From positions 48,178-112,177 of the forward strand of contig DUMJ01000053.1 of the NCBI GenBank assembly GCA_012839925.1: a DNA stretch of 64,000 bases. Direction: 5' to 3'. The notes under the pieces were generated by a model. It was not told the origin of the DNA. It saw only the letters and a list, made by a program, of their open reading frames with translations, and searched no databases. Made by a program: the position numbers and the translations under genes. Below are positions 1 to 11,236 of the stretch, piece by piece. Position 1 is the first letter of the stretch; each line of letters begins with the position of its first letter. The stretch is from a bacterium (GTDB lineage Bacteria > DUMJ01).

Positions 1-2295
1 AAGTCGTCTGGTAAGATAACCTGAATCTGCTGTTCTTAAAGCAGTATCTGTAGAGCCTTTTCTAGCACCATGGGTTGAAATAAAGTATTCAATTACGCTT
101 AACCCTTCTCTAAAATTATGGGTGATAGGAAATTCTATGATACGCCCTGAAGGGTCTGCCATAAGACCTCTAATCCCAGCCAGTTGTCTCAACTGCTGGA
201 TATTACCTCTGGCTCCTGACGTTGTCATCATATAGATATGATTAAATGGACTCATCCCATTCTTTATCTTCTCAGTAATAATGTCGGTAACTCTATTCCA
301 TAGGTCTACCACTTCCTGATATTTCTCTTCCTGGGTAAGTAATCCATCTTCATACTGTTTTTCCAGCATCTCAACTTCTGACATCGCCTCTTTAATAAGC
401 TTATCTTTATCCTCAGGGATCTCCACATCTTTCACAGATATAGTAAGTCCTGCCCTGGTAGCCCATTTAAATCCAAGTCCTTTTATGGCATCTAAAAGAT
501 TTATAGTAGCGGTATATCCCTTTTTCTTAAAACAAGCCTCTATCAGATTTCCGAGAGACTTTTTATCCTGCGGCTCATTCACATAATCCCAGTCTTCTGG
601 CAGGACCTTGTTAAATATCAATCTGCCTAATGTGGTATCACGTAAAACTCCTCTATACCTAACCTTTATTGGAGCATGGACATCCAGTTCTCCTGTCTCA
701 TAAGCCATTAAAGCCTCTTCATAATTGGCAAATATCTTACCAGAACCTTTCGCTTTCGGATCCTCCAAAGTCAAATAATATATACCTATAACCATATCCT
801 GGGTGGGAGCCACCAGCGGTTTACCATGAGCAGGAGAGAGTATGTTATAGGGGGATGCCATTAAAAGTTCTGCCTCTGCCCTAGCCGGCAGAGAAAGAGG
901 AACATGAACAGCCATCTGGTCCCCATCAAAATCTGCATTATATGGCGGACATACCATAGGGTGAATTTCTATAGCCCTTCCCTTGGCTAAAACAGGATAG
1001 AAAGCCTGGATACTTAATCTATGCAGTGTAGGAGCTCTATTGAGCATAACAGGATAATCCTTTATAACCTCTTCCAGGATATCCCAGACTTCCGATCGCA
1101 TTCTCTCAACCATACGTTTTGCATTTTTTATATTATGGGCAAGTTTACGTTCTACCAATCTGCGCATAACAAATGGCTTAAATAATTCCAGAGCCATCTC
1201 TCTAGGTAATCCACACTGATTCAGTCTTAATTCCGGGTTTACGACTATAACAGAACGACCAGAGTAATCAACTCTTTTGCCAAGGAGATTCTGTCTGAAC
1301 CGACCCTGTTTACCCTTAAGTAAATCACTTAGAGATTTCAAGGGTCTTCTATTTGAACCTACTACCGCAGTACCTCTTCTTCCATTGTCAATGAGAGCAT
1401 CTACCGCTTCTTGCAGCATTCTTTTTTCATTTCTAATTATTATCTCTGGCGCCTGTAATTCAATCAATTTCTTCAATCTATTATTTCGATTTATGACCCT
1501 TCTGTATAAATCATTCAGATCACTTACGGCGAATCTTCCCCCATCAAGAGGGACCATTGGTCTCAACTCTGGAGGGACTACAGGCAATCGTTCCAGAATC
1601 ATCCACTCTGGTCTGTTACCGGATTTAAATAAACCCTCAACCATATCAAGTCTCTTAAGAATCTTAACCCTCTTCTGCCCATTAGCTGTTTCCAATTCCT
1701 TCCTGAGTTCTTTAGAAAGTGACTCTAAATCTACCTCTGCCAAAAGCTCTCTTATAGCCTCAGCACCCATCCCTGCTCTAAACTTATTACCATACTTATC
1801 ACGATATTCTTCATATTCAACATCACTTATCACCTGACATTTCTGCAGAGATGTATCTCCAGGGTCAAGCACTATATAAGCAGCAAAGTATAATACTTTC
1901 TCCAAATCCTTCATACTGAGGTTCAAAACCAGACCTATTCTGGATGGTACACTCTTGAAAAACCATATGTGTGCTACCGGTGCAGCTAACTCTATATACC
2001 CCATCCTCTCTCTTCTTACTTTAGAAGAGGTGATCTCTACCCCACATTTGTCACAGATGATTCCCTTATATCTTAGCTTCCTGTACTTCCCACAATAGCA
2101 CTCCCAATCTCTGGTGGGACCGAATATCCTCTCACAGAAAAGACCATCCATCTCTGGCTTGAAGGTACGATAATTTATTGTTTCAGGCTTTTTTACCTCT
2201 CCATATATTACCTGCCCCCCTACTCTCCTAGTTCCCCATTCTTTTATCTTTTCCGGAGAAGCTAGTTTTATCTGAATCTTAGTAAAACTAGCCAT
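1..2295 (-). CDS. rpoC: DNA-directed RNA polymerase subunit beta' (partial, C-terminal part beyond left edge)
   Basis: Reverse-strand reading from ATG at 2295 gives [21 protein letters not shown]..., zinc motif [20 protein letters not shown], and catalytic [12 protein letters not shown]; open through position 1, so absent from the ORF track. Confidence 0.97.
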   Translation of the reverse strand, partial: MASFTKIQIKLASPEKIKEWGTRRVGGQVIYGEVKKPETINYRTFKPEMDGLFCERIFGPTRDWECYCGKYRKLRYKGIICDKCGVEITSSKVRRERMGYIELAAPVAHIWFFKSVPSRIGLVLNLSMKDLEKVLYFAAYIVLDPGDTSLQKCQVISDVEYEEYRDKYGNKFRAGMGAEAIRELLAEVDLESLSKELRKELETANGQKRVKILKRLDMVEGLFKSGNRPEWMILERLPVVPPELRPMVPLDGGRFAVSDLNDLYRRVINRNNRLKKLIELQAPEIIIRNEKRMLQEAVDALIDNGRRGTAVVGSNRRPLKSLSDLLKGKQGRFRQNLLGKRVDYSGRSVIVVNPELRLNQCGLPREMALELFKPFVMRRLVERKLAHNIKNAKRMVERMRSEVWDILEEVIKDYPVMLNRAPTLHRLSIQAFYPVLAKGRAIEIHPMVCPPYNADFDGDQMAVHVPLSLPARAEAELLMASPYNILSPAHGKPLVAPTQDMVIGIYYLTLEDPKAKGSGKIFANYEEALMAYETGELDVHAPIKVRYRGVLRDTTLGRLIFNKVLPEDWDYVNEPQDKKSLGNLIEACFKKKGYTATINLLDAIKGLGFKWATRAGLTISVKDVEIPEDKDKLIKEAMSEVEMLEKQYEDGLLTQEEKYQEVVDLWNRVTDIITEKIKNGMSPFNHIYMMTTSGARGNIQQLRQLAGIRGLMADPSGRIIEFPITHNFREGLSVIEYFISTHGARKGSTDTALRTADSGYLTRRL

Positions 2296-2317
2296 ATTAA
2301 GTCTTGTCGTTTCTTTC

Positions 2318-5300
2318 TTAGTCATCTCCATCTTTCTCCATCCCTTCCAGATTCACATTAAACTCATTCCAAATTTCTAAGGGACTTCTTTCACCTTCAT
2401 CATCAATAGAGATTTCCCTACCATCTTTATCGTAAATAATAACATCCAATGCCAATCCTCTCAGCTCTCTTATAAGCACCTTAAATGACTCGGGAATACC
2501 TGGAGTTTGAATTTTCTTACCCTTAACAATCGCCTCATAGGTCTTAGTTCTTCCATCGATATCATCAGACTTTATTGTAAGCATTTCCTGAAGTGTATAG
2601 CTTGCCCCATAAGCTTCCAGAGCCCATACTTCCATCTCTCCAAATCTCTGCCCACCAAACTGTGCTTTACCACCTAAAGGTTGCTGAGTAACCAGAGAAT
2701 AAGGTCCAGTTGAACGAGCATGTATCTTATCGTCAACCAGATGAATGAGCTTCATTATATACATATATCCTACAGTTACAGGACTATCAAATTTTTCTCC
2801 TGTTCTTCCATCATACAGAATACATTTACCGTCATCATTGAGACCAGGTATTTCTTCCATAAGTTCTTTTAAAGAGTCGAAGATCTCCTTCTCTGTCGCC
2901 CCATTAAATACAGGAGACTCAGCTATAAAATCCCTGCTATTTGCTATAAGTCCAGTATGAGCTTCAAAAATTTGTCCCAGGTTCATCCTCGAGGGAACTC
3001 CAAGAGGATTCAAAACGACATCCACAGGAGTCCCGTCTGGCAAAAATGGCATATCTTCCACAGGGAGTATGTTGGCTATTACACCTTTATTACCATGTCT
3101 ACCAGCTAACTTATCCCCTATAGAAACCTTCCTCTTCTGAGCCACATAAATCTTTATCACCTTTAAAACCCCAGGGGGGAGGTCATCAAAATTTTCTCTG
3201 GAAAAAATCTGCGTCTTTATCACTATCCCTTTCTCTCCAGGAGGAAGCCTTAGAGATGTATCTCTAACTTCTCTTGCCTTTTCTGAAAAAATCTGCCTTA
3301 TAAGTCTCTCCTCTGGAGTAAGCTCTGTTTCCCCCTTGGGAGAAACTTTTCCCACAAGGATATCACCAGGCTGAACTTCACTACCTACCCTTATTATTCC
3401 AAATTCATCTAAATTTTTCAAAGACTCTTCACTAACATTGGGTACCTCTCTGGTTATCTCCTCTTGTCCAGCCTTCGTATCCCTGGCTTCTATCTCATAC
3501 TCCTCTATATGAATAGAGGTATATATGTCGTCCCTTACCAGTCTTTCACTAATCAGAATGGCATCTTCATAGTTATAACCCTCCCAGGGCATAAGAGCAA
3601 CTAACACATTCTGCCCCAAAGCCAGATCTCCATAGTCCATCGCCATCCCATCAGCTATCGCGTCCCCGGCATCTAACCTGTCACCCTTATTCACAATAAC
3701 CCTATTGTTTATACAGGTACTCTGGTTAGACCTGATAAACTTTAGCATCTTATACATATCTTCTTCCCCGTCGTCTGTCTCTACAATCACCCTATCCGCA
3801 CTTACACTCTTTACTACTCCAGGTCTTTTTGCCGATACAAGATAACCAGAATATTTGGGGACTATCATCTCCAATCCTGTAGCTACCAGTGGAGCCTTTG
3901 GCTTTATTAGAGGAACTGCCTGCCGCTGCATATTGGCTCCCATCAGCGCTCTACTGGCATCGTCATGTTCCAGAAATGGGATGAGTGCAGCACTGACACC
4001 AACTATCTGGCTTGAAGATACATCCATATACTGTACTACATCCTTTGGAGCTATAATAAATGTACCACCATAGGCACAGGGTACTTCTTCATCCAGGATA
4101 TAACCATCTTTATCTATATTTATATTGGCCTGAGCTATTCTGTACTTCTTTTCTTCATCAGCGGTAAGATAATCAATCTGACTTGTTACTCTACCATTTT
4201 CTACTTTCCAGTATGGTGTTTCTATAAAACCAAGATCATTTACTCTGGCATAAGTGGCTAAACTGTTTATAAGTCCTATATTGGGACCCTCTGGAGTTTC
4301 TATCGGGCATAACTTTCCATAATGGGTATGATGAACATCCCGCACTTCAAAACCAGCCCTATCCCTGTTCAATCCACCTGGACCTAAAGCACTAACTCTT
4401 CTCTTATTCGTCAACTCGGCTAAAGGATTTGTCTGATCCATAAACTGGCATAACTGACTCGAATTGAAAAATTCTTTTATAGCTGCTGTTAGAGGTCTTA
4501 TATTAATAAGCATCTGAGGAATAGCTTTTTCCATATCTGGTTGTAAGCTCATTCGTTCTTTAATCATTCTTTCCATTCGAAGTAACCCTATCCGGAACTG
4601 ATTTTGAAGCATCTCTCCAATACGTCTTACACGTCTATTACCCAGATGGTCTATGTCATCGAGATACTGGTCATAAGGTTCTCCGCTCTCTGCTCTATCA
4701 ATAAGATTAACCATATAAAATGTTGTATTGATTATATCTTCGGGTCTTAGAGTTCTTACGTCTAAAGGAATATTTTCCCCGAACTTCTTATTCAGCTTGT
4801 ATCTGCCAACTCTACCCAGATCGTATCTTTTACTATCGAAGAAATACTCATTCATCAATCTAACAGCATTTTCTATATTTACAGGGGTTCCAGGACTGAA
4901 ACGTTTAAGTAATTCTAGAAGAGACTCTTCTCTCGTATAAGGTTTACCCTCAACCTTTAATGTCCTGGCTATAATAGCGTCATAACCTGCAAAACTTTCT
5001 ATAAGCTCATCCTCCGACTCAAAGCATACCGCCTTAAGGAGTAAAGTCAGAGGTACTTTTCTCATATTATCTATCCTGAAAAAAATAGCACCTTCAGAGT
5101 CTGTTTCATATTCTAACCAGATACCCCTAGTAGGTATCAGTGTCGCATGAAACAGAGGCTTACCACTTATATCCAATTGGGAATCAAAATATATCCCGGG
5201 AGACCTGGTAAGCTGGTTTACTATAACTTTCTCTGTCCCATTTATTATAAATGTCCCCCTATCTGTCATCCATGGGAGTTCACCCATATAAACATCATTC

Positions 5301-5632
5301 TCTTTTATTTCTCCCGTTATCTTACTGACCAGCCGGACCATAACTTTTAGGGGAACGCTGTAAGTCATCCCCTTCTCTTTACATTCTATTTCGGTATATT
5401 TTGGCTCTCCCGTCGTATAAGAAACAAATTCTATATAATAATTCTCATTAAAATCATATATGGGAGAAACCTCTTTAAATACTTCCAATAAACCCTCATC
5501 CAAAAACCAGTTGAAAGACTCCAGCTGAATATCTAGGAGGTTAGGAACCCCCAGACTCTCCGGGAATCTTGAAAAACGTCTCCTTTTCTTTTCCTTTTTT
5601 GACAATATAACAGTCTCCACCTGTCGACTCAC
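2318..5632 (-). CDS. rpoB: DNA-directed RNA polymerase subunit beta
   Basis: 1104 aa; [24 protein letters not shown] rifampicin-region, [16 protein letters not shown] at 5620 (V5) has better SD spacing than GTG at 5632. Confidence 0.98.
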   Translation of the reverse strand: MSRQVETVILSKKEKKRRRFSRFPESLGVPNLLDIQLESFNWFLDEGLLEVFKEVSPIYDFNENYYIEFVSYTTGEPKYTEIECKEKGMTYSVPLKVMVRLVSKITGEIKENDVYMGELPWMTDRGTFIINGTEKVIVNQLTRSPGIYFDSQLDISGKPLFHATLIPTRGIWLEYETDSEGAIFFRIDNMRKVPLTLLLKAVCFESEDELIESFAGYDAIIARTLKVEGKPYTREESLLELLKRFSPGTPVNIENAVRLMNEYFFDSKRYDLGRVGRYKLNKKFGENIPLDVRTLRPEDIINTTFYMVNLIDRAESGEPYDQYLDDIDHLGNRRVRRIGEMLQNQFRIGLLRMERMIKERMSLQPDMEKAIPQMLINIRPLTAAIKEFFNSSQLCQFMDQTNPLAELTNKRRVSALGPGGLNRDRAGFEVRDVHHTHYGKLCPIETPEGPNIGLINSLATYARVNDLGFIETPYWKVENGRVTSQIDYLTADEEKKYRIAQANINIDKDGYILDEEVPCAYGGTFIIAPKDVVQYMDVSSSQIVGVSAALIPFLEHDDASRALMGANMQRQAVPLIKPKAPLVATGLEMIVPKYSGYLVSAKRPGVVKSVSADRVIVETDDGEEDMYKMLKFIRSNQSTCINNRVIVNKGDRLDAGDAIADGMAMDYGDLALGQNVLVALMPWEGYNYEDAILISERLVRDDIYTSIHIEEYEIEARDTKAGQEEITREVPNVSEESLKNLDEFGIIRVGSEVQPGDILVGKVSPKGETELTPEERLIRQIFSEKAREVRDTSLRLPPGEKGIVIKTQIFSRENFDDLPPGVLKVIKIYVAQKRKVSIGDKLAGRHGNKGVIANILPVEDMPFLPDGTPVDVVLNPLGVPSRMNLGQIFEAHTGLIANSRDFIAESPVFNGATEKEIFDSLKELMEEIPGLNDDGKCILYDGRTGEKFDSPVTVGYMYIMKLIHLVDDKIHARSTGPYSLVTQQPLGGKAQFGGQRFGEMEVWALEAYGASYTLQEMLTIKSDDIDGRTKTYEAIVKGKKIQTPGIPESFKVLIRELRGLALDVIIYDKDGREISIDDEGERSPLEIWNEFNVNLEGMEKDGDD

Positions 5633-5655
5633 CTCGTGGAATATATTTTTAGAAA

Positions 5656-6222
5656 TTAAAAACTAATAGAATCTACTGTTTCCCCTGTATCCAAATCTAC
5701 AAGCCATACAAGTTTCTTAACAGTATCCAGCACCACTGCGGTCTTTTTCCTTATCTCTCCCAAAGGAATACTGGGACTTCCAGGGTTAACAAAGAGTATA
5801 CCATCTTGCATCTTCAAGAAAGGGATATGCGTATGACCAGAAATGACAATATTAAATCTATAATCCTCCTCTAGGGAAAATATCCAGCTATTCAGATCTT
5901 TATCTCCATGATGAATAAGAATTTTTAACTCATCTATAAAAAGAACACCATAGGGTGAAAGGATAGGAATCTTTAATAAAGATTGATCAACCTCACTATC
6001 ACAATTACCCTTTACTATGATTAAAGGTTTACCATAGCTGTTTATGGCAGCTGCCAATTCCTTTGGAGAATATCCCTCTGGAATGGGATTTTTAGGACCG
6101 TGGTATAATATATCTCCTGCAATTATCCAAAGGATGACATCTTTAAATCTCAAAGAATAAAAGACAGCATCCCATGCTGTCTTACTACCATGGATATCAC
6201 TGGTAATACCTATTAAGCTCAA
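5656..6222 (-). CDS. YfcE/MJ0936-like metallophosphoesterase
   Basis: [42 protein letters not shown] motifs. Start refined to TTG at 6222 because the track start (6237) lies in the GAGGAG SD. Confidence 0.88.
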   Translation of the reverse strand: MSLIGITSDIHGSKTAWDAVFYSLRFKDVILWIIAGDILYHGPKNPIPEGYSPKELAAAINSYGKPLIIVKGNCDSEVDQSLLKIPILSPYGVLFIDELKILIHHGDKDLNSWIFSLEEDYRFNIVISGHTHIPFLKMQDGILFVNPGSPSIPLGEIRKKTAVVLDTVKKLVWLVDLDTGETVDSISF

Positions 6223-6247
6223 ATATTCACTCCTCAATACAAATTAA

Positions 6248-6323
6248 TGGTGCCGAGACCCAGAGTCGAACTGGGGACACGTGGATTTTCAGTCCACTGC
6301 TCTACCAACTGAGCTATCTCGGC
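6248..6323 (-). tRNA. tRNA-Phe (GAA), encoded CCA
   Basis: GCCGAGATAGCTCAGTTGGTAGAGCAGTGGACTGAAAATCCACGTGTCCCCAGTTCGACTCTGGGTCTCGGCACCA; full cloverleaf, anticodon GAA. Confidence 0.97.
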
Positions 6324-6332
6324 TTTTCAATA

Positions 6333-6410
6333 TGGCGGGACCGACGAGATTCGAACTCGCGATCTCCTGCGTGACAGGCAGGTGTGCTAAACCGGCTACA
6401 CCACGGCCCC
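6333..6410 (-). tRNA. tRNA-Asp (GTC), encoded CCA
   Basis: GGGGCCGTGGTGTAGCCGGTTTAGCACACCTGCCTGTCACGCAGGAGATCGCGAGTTCGAATCTCGTCGGTCCCGCCA; anticodon GTC. Confidence 0.96.
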
Positions 6411-6448
6411 GTATTATCTATTTTACCAGTATATAAAATTTTTGTCAA

Positions 6449-6534
6449 TGGTGCCGAGGGAGGGGTTCGAACCCTCACGGGGAACGCCCATACGCCCCTC
6501 AAACGTACGCGTCTGCCAATTCCGCCACCTCGGC
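6449..6534 (-). tRNA. tRNA-Leu (GAG), encoded CCA
   Basis: GCCGAGGTGGCGGAATTGGCAGACGCGTACGTTTGAGGGGCGTATGGGCG...GTTCGAACCCCTCCCTCGGCACCA with class II variable arm; anticodon stem TACGT/GCGTA, loop TTGAGGG. Confidence 0.96.
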
Positions 6535-6542
6535 GTGTCTAT

Positions 6543-6572
6543 ATTATATTCTAAATCCAGTGGACTTGTCAA
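6543..6572 (-). promoter_or_regulatory. sigma70-type promoter for the tRNA cluster
   Basis: Minus strand TTGACA (6567-6572) - 18 nt - TATAAT (6543-6548), predicted start about 2 nt before tRNA-Leu. Confidence 0.75.
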
Positions 6573-6594
6573 TACTATAGCTTTTATGTATAAT
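6566..6594 (+). promoter_or_regulatory. sigma70-type promoter for the 6632 sugar isomerase gene
   Basis: TTGTCA (6566-6571) - 17 nt - TATAAT (6589-6594). Confidence 0.7.
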
Positions 6595-6631
6595 CTAGTC
6601 AACAGAGAAAACTAAAAGGAGGTATTGGGAA

Positions 6632-7396
6632 ATGATAGCAGGACTTCAACTCTATACACTGAGGGAATACTGCAAAACGCCTAAAGATATAGCAGATTCC
6701 CTGAAAAAAGTAAAAGAAATAGGTTATAATGTAGTTCAGATCTCCGGCATAGGACCGATAGATACGAAAGAGTTAAAAAAGATGCTGGACGACCTGGGGA
6801 TAAAAGCAGTAACAACCCATCTACCCTATCAGAGGATTATAAATGAGACAGAGGAGGTAATAGAGGAACATAAAATCTTATCTGCAACTTATGTTGTATG
6901 TCCGGGGTTGCCAAGAGAATTGCACAATGCAGAGGGTTATAAAAAAGTAGCAGGGGAATTAAACAGAGCAGGAGAGGTTATGAAGAAGGAGGGATTGGTA
7001 TTACTGTACCACAATCATGGTATAGAATTCGAAAGGTATAACAAGAAATTAGGTTTGGAGATTCTGTTTGAAAATGCAAATCCTGATATTCTGGGTATGG
7101 AGATAGACACATACTGGGTTCAGTATGGGGGAGGAGACCCGGCTTACTGGATAGAAAAATTTACCAATAGGATGCCGATATGCCATTTTAAAGATATGGG
7201 AATAAAGGATAATACCCAGATAATGATGCCGATAGGAGAGGGTAATCTTAACTGGCAAGCTATACTCAAGGCGTGCGAAAAAGCAGGAGTAACATACGCT
7301 ATGGTTGAGTTAGATCAAGCACCTCTCTATTCGATATGGGACGCCATCAAGATCAGTCTGGAAAATATGAAAAGCTGGGGTATAACTACTGACTGA
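6632..7396 (+). CDS. sugar phosphate isomerase/epimerase (xylose-isomerase-like TIM barrel)
   Basis: 254 aa; GLQLYTLREYCKTP, LLYHNHGIEF, HFKDM, PIGEGNLNW family motifs. Confidence 0.85.
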   Translation: MIAGLQLYTLREYCKTPKDIADSLKKVKEIGYNVVQISGIGPIDTKELKKMLDDLGIKAVTTHLPYQRIINETEEVIEEHKILSATYVVCPGLPRELHNAEGYKKVAGELNRAGEVMKKEGLVLLYHNHGIEFERYNKKLGLEILFENANPDILGMEIDTYWVQYGGGDPAYWIEKFTNRMPICHFKDMGIKDNTQIMMPIGEGNLNWQAILKACEKAGVTYAMVELDQAPLYSIWDAIKISLENMKSWGITTD

Positions 7397-9305
7397 TCTT
7401 TAGGACTCTCTCAAAGACGCTTATAAACTCGAACAAATCGAATACTGGTTGCAGAACGTCCTCCTCTTTCTGGAGAAAATGTTTAAGCTCCTGCCATTCT
7501 TTTGAAGCCAGGTCAGGCTCGTTCTTAAAAATTCTCTCCAATATTGAAATCAGTCCCAATACCACTTCTCTATGGTACTTTATATATAACCATGACCTGG
7601 CGATATTTCCTGTTCTTAGAGATACATTCTTCTCTATCACTGGTCTGAAGTTTTCAACCACTTCTCTTATCTCAGCCAATCTAAGGATAGACTCCAGAGA
7701 GGAGGAATGTTCTCCCATAGATAAGATAAGAGTAAAAAGGCTGGAAAGTCTTTCCAGGTATTCTTTTAATAATTTACCGTCAGGACCAAAGGCATCAGAA
7801 AAATATTCTTCAACTATTTTATCAAAGGCAACACTATCATCCCAGAGTGTCCTGGACATCACATACATAGGAAGTCCTGTAGGAAAGAATACCCTTTGAA
7901 TCTGGCAGCTGATCAGACCGTTCAATCCTATATGTCTTAGATTCCTGATATCTTCATAGATTATCCTGGAGATACACATGTAGCCAAAATCTGCATAGTG
8001 AGCCCACATCAGATGATAATCAAAGTCAAAGCTATCACCATCAAATATCTTCTGCCACCTCTTTAAAAAGGCTAAATTTTCCCCTATGTTCTTAGGAAAG
8101 GTAAGGTTATTCCTCTTATATTCAGGTATATCCACAGGGATGTCTGTACTACTGAAGGAAGTGGTATAAGATCTGGTGATGGGGGCAAACATCATAATAA
8201 ACCTGTCAGGATTCTCTATCTTTTCCCTCTCCGGGGTCCAGAGAAGGTCCACATACAGTAAAAACACAACCTTTGTATCTATACCCTTTAGAGTAAGCTT
8301 TTTGTCAAGTTCATTCAGCATCATTACATAGAAATCTGACGGTAAAGCCTTCCTACACTCCTCACATTCACACTGATTATTACTACCATCTGCCAACCAG
8401 AAATGGAGGACATCCACTTCAGGATGTTCTTCCAGATACTTCACTATACTGTCAGTTATTATCTCTCTCACCTCTGGATTGGAATAACATAGATTGGTAT
8501 TTAAAGGAATCCCTCCCCATAATCCCCTCTTACCATTTATCTCTGCGGTATACCGTACGTAGGACGCGGGAATAGTTCCATTATATATATCCCACCCCAA
8601 TCCAGGGACACCGAATGGTTCACAGGTCCAGCCATGTCCAACCGCATGATAAAGTAACCCTCTCTTCTTTATCTCTTTAACCAGTCTCTGTACAAAACTT
8701 CTGGCCATATCAACAGAAAAATGTTCTTTCCCTTTTAATGGGTTATTTATATGAGAATACCATCTATCGAAAAATGTATATGCCTCTCTAAATTGGATAA
8801 AATAACTATTGAAACCGACCTTTGGAAGCCAATCTATTATATCAGCCACATTCTCGTAGCTGACCGCACCCTCTATGCATATACCCCTATGCCTGTAAGA
8901 TGGTTGTTCCAGGACCTTGACATTAATATTAGAGAGGTTCTTTTTGGGGATTATCTCACCGTCATCTCCAGGACGAATCCATCTGCAACCTATCTCTCTG
9001 AGAAATCTGTACACCCCCAAAAGAATACTTCTAGCATTTGTTCCGGCTATTATCCCTCTATCTGAATTGATATCTATATATATCCCATCATCAAATTCAG
9101 GGTCATCCACTTCGGGTTTATCCAGATTAAACTGGTTAATTGTACCCAAATATATATGGTCTTCATCGATTGATGTAACGGTATTACCTTTCTCTATCAG
9201 GATATTTAAACTGTTATCTATCCCTTCTAGATATCTCTTCAACTCTTCGGCAGCGAAATTAATAATCTCAGAATCTTGAAGCTCGACAATTTCCAAATTA
9301 CTCAT
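7386..9305 (-). CDS. DUF4838 domain glycoside-hydrolase-like protein
   Basis: 639 aa; GVYRFLREIGCRWIRPGDDGEIIP, FWLADGSNNQCECEECRK typical of DUF4838 / alpha-glucuronidase-like proteins. Confidence 0.75.
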   Translation of the reverse strand: MSNLEIVELQDSEIINFAAEELKRYLEGIDNSLNILIEKGNTVTSIDEDHIYLGTINQFNLDKPEVDDPEFDDGIYIDINSDRGIIAGTNARSILLGVYRFLREIGCRWIRPGDDGEIIPKKNLSNINVKVLEQPSYRHRGICIEGAVSYENVADIIDWLPKVGFNSYFIQFREAYTFFDRWYSHINNPLKGKEHFSVDMARSFVQRLVKEIKKRGLLYHAVGHGWTCEPFGVPGLGWDIYNGTIPASYVRYTAEINGKRGLWGGIPLNTNLCYSNPEVREIITDSIVKYLEEHPEVDVLHFWLADGSNNQCECEECRKALPSDFYVMMLNELDKKLTLKGIDTKVVFLLYVDLLWTPEREKIENPDRFIMMFAPITRSYTTSFSSTDIPVDIPEYKRNNLTFPKNIGENLAFLKRWQKIFDGDSFDFDYHLMWAHYADFGYMCISRIIYEDIRNLRHIGLNGLISCQIQRVFFPTGLPMYVMSRTLWDDSVAFDKIVEEYFSDAFGPDGKLLKEYLERLSSLFTLILSMGEHSSSLESILRLAEIREVVENFRPVIEKNVSLRTGNIARSWLYIKYHREVVLGLISILERIFKNEPDLASKEWQELKHFLQKEEDVLQPVFDLFEFISVFERVLKISQ

Positions 9306-9433
9306 TCTTCCCTCCTCATTTTTTATGATAAATCCAGTTTAAAACAATTTTTGTCTATAAGTCAATAAGTATCACAAGATTTATGATATAATTTACAGGA
9401 ATAAATCAATACCTAAAAGGAGATATAATTACT

Positions 9434-11236
9434 ATGACTCTATACAAGATAAGAGTATATCCTGATGGAATAGAGGGCTTGGTAGAGGCAGAGACTTCTC
9501 TATTGAATGCGTTGGAAAGACTTGGGGTAAGACTGGAGACACTCTGCGGAGGAGCAGGCTGGTGTGGACAGTGTCTGGTGAAAGCAAAGGGACATCTATC
9601 TGAGGTATCTCCAGTTGAAACAGACCTAATTTCAGAGGATAAACTAAAAGAGGGGTACAGACTCGCCTGTCAGACATATATAAAAGGAGACGTTGATGTA
9701 GAGATTCCGTCTCAGACCAGAACATATGCACATCGCATTCTTACTACAGGCATAAAGACGGAAGACCTCAGGATAAACCCTGCTGTAAAAAGCTATAACA
9801 TAAACTTATCACCTCCATCTTTAGATGATCAGAGATCAGACCTGGATAGAATAGAAGAAGCCATTGGGTTTAAGCTGGAAATACCAGGGATAAATATGCT
9901 GAAAGATATGCCTGAAATTCTCAGAGAGAACGCATTCAACATAGAGGTAATTTCCTATTATAAATCTCTTTTAGAGATAAGAAGACCAGAAAATAAGTCC
10001 ATCTATGGGGTGGCAATAGATATAGGAACCACAACAGTGGTGGTATATCTTTTAGACCTTAGAAAGGGAGAGATAGATGTAATTTCCGCAATGAATCCAC
10101 AGGCTAAAAGAGGGGCAGATGTAATTTCCAGGATAGACTATGCCGCTAAAGGAGGACTAGAAGAATTACAGACCTCAATAGTAGAAGAGATTAACTCTCT
10201 TATAGATCAACTATGTGATAGGCAGGGGATAGAAAACAGAGACATATACGACGTAGCTGTTGTTGGTAATACCACTATGATGCACTTATTTTTGGGCATA
10301 TCACCCAGGTACATAGCTGTATCACCATATATCCCTGTGTTTACGAAATCTCTGATGGTCAGAGCCTCTGAGATAGGGATTGATATAAATCCTAACGGGA
10401 TATGCTATATACTTCCCAATATAGCTGGATATATTGGAGCAGATACTGTGGGGATGATCCTGGCTACTGGATTATATAAGGAGGATGGAGTAAGACTGGC
10501 ATTAGATATAGGGACCAATGGGGAGATGGTATTAAAAGATGGAGATAAAATTTTCTCCTGTTCTACCGCAGCTGGACCCGCCTTCGAGGGAGCTAATATC
10601 ACTTATGGAATGCGAGGATCTAGGGGAGCTATAGACCATGTGAACATAGATGATGGGCACATAATTGTCCATGTAATAGATGATGTGGAACCGGTGGGTA
10701 TATGCGGTTCAGGTTTATTAGATGCGGTTGCAGTTATGCTAGAGTTAGGTCTATTAGATGAGACAGGAAGGATAATAAAACCAGGTGGAAGCTTATTTGA
10801 AAGTCTTGTAAGAGAGAAGAATAATGGTCTTGAGTTTTTACTGGAGGCTCATAATAAAAAGATTCCAATAAATCAGAGAGATATAAGAGAGCTACAGCTG
10901 GCTAAAGGAGCTATCAGATCTGGAATAGAAATACTCTTAGAAGAGGCGGGGAGAACATACTCTGACATAGAGACCATATATCTGGCAGGCGCCTTTGGGA
11001 CATATCTGGACCCAGAAAGTGCTATTAAAATAGGACTCCTCCCACCAGTACCTTTAAATAAGGTATATTCAGTGGGAAATGCTGCCGGAGAAGGAGCAAA
11101 ACTTGCTCTTATAGACGTAGATTTCAGGGAAATAGCAGAGGATATCTCCCGAAAGGTTCGGTATATAGAACTTTCTTCGAGGATTGACTTCCAAGATAAG
11201 TTTATGGATTCTCTCTATTTTGAGGTGGTTAGATGA
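9434..11236 (+). CDS. ASKHA-domain (DUF4445) protein with N-terminal 2Fe-2S ferredoxin; corrinoid-protein reductive activator-like
   Basis: 600 aa; ferredoxin Cys motif LETLCGGAGWCGQCLV; GVAIDIGTTTVVVYLLDL and ALDIGTNGEMVLKDGDKIFSCSTAAGPAFEGANI. Confidence 0.88.
   Translation: MTLYKIRVYPDGIEGLVEAETSLLNALERLGVRLETLCGGAGWCGQCLVKAKGHLSEVSPVETDLISEDKLKEGYRLACQTYIKGDVDVEIPSQTRTYAHRILTTGIKTEDLRINPAVKSYNINLSPPSLDDQRSDLDRIEEAIGFKLEIPGINMLKDMPEILRENAFNIEVISYYKSLLEIRRPENKSIYGVAIDIGTTTVVVYLLDLRKGEIDVISAMNPQAKRGADVISRIDYAAKGGLEELQTSIVEEINSLIDQLCDRQGIENRDIYDVAVVGNTTMMHLFLGISPRYIAVSPYIPVFTKSLMVRASEIGIDINPNGICYILPNIAGYIGADTVGMILATGLYKEDGVRLALDIGTNGEMVLKDGDKIFSCSTAAGPAFEGANITYGMRGSRGAIDHVNIDDGHIIVHVIDDVEPVGICGSGLLDAVAVMLELGLLDETGRIIKPGGSLFESLVREKNNGLEFLLEAHNKKIPINQRDIRELQLAKGAIRSGIEILLEEAGRTYSDIETIYLAGAFGTYLDPESAIKIGLLPPVPLNKVYSVGNAAGEGAKLALIDVDFREIAEDISRKVRYIELSSRIDFQDKFMDSLYFEVVR

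Noticed and set aside
1277-1837. 186-aa + strand ORF
   Set aside because: Fully antisense to rpoC, whose reverse frame carries unmistakable conserved motifs; composition is low-complexity Ser/Leu-rich typical of shadow ORFs.
6314-6502. 62-aa - strand ORF
   Set aside because: Lies across tRNA-Asp and parts of tRNA-Phe and tRNA-Leu; translation of tRNA sequence.
9306-9433. Third shared -35 divergent promoter between DUF4838 and ASKHA genes
   Set aside because: A good extended -10 (TGATATAAT at 9384-9392) exists on the + strand, but no shared -35 with suitable spacing was found.
9432-9731. 99-aa - strand ORF opposite the ASKHA gene, and similar antisense ORFs throughout (e.g. 14028-14435, 25739-26212, 38863-39243)
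   Set aside because: All lie opposite well-supported genes, with no SD, no family motifs and shadow-ORF composition.
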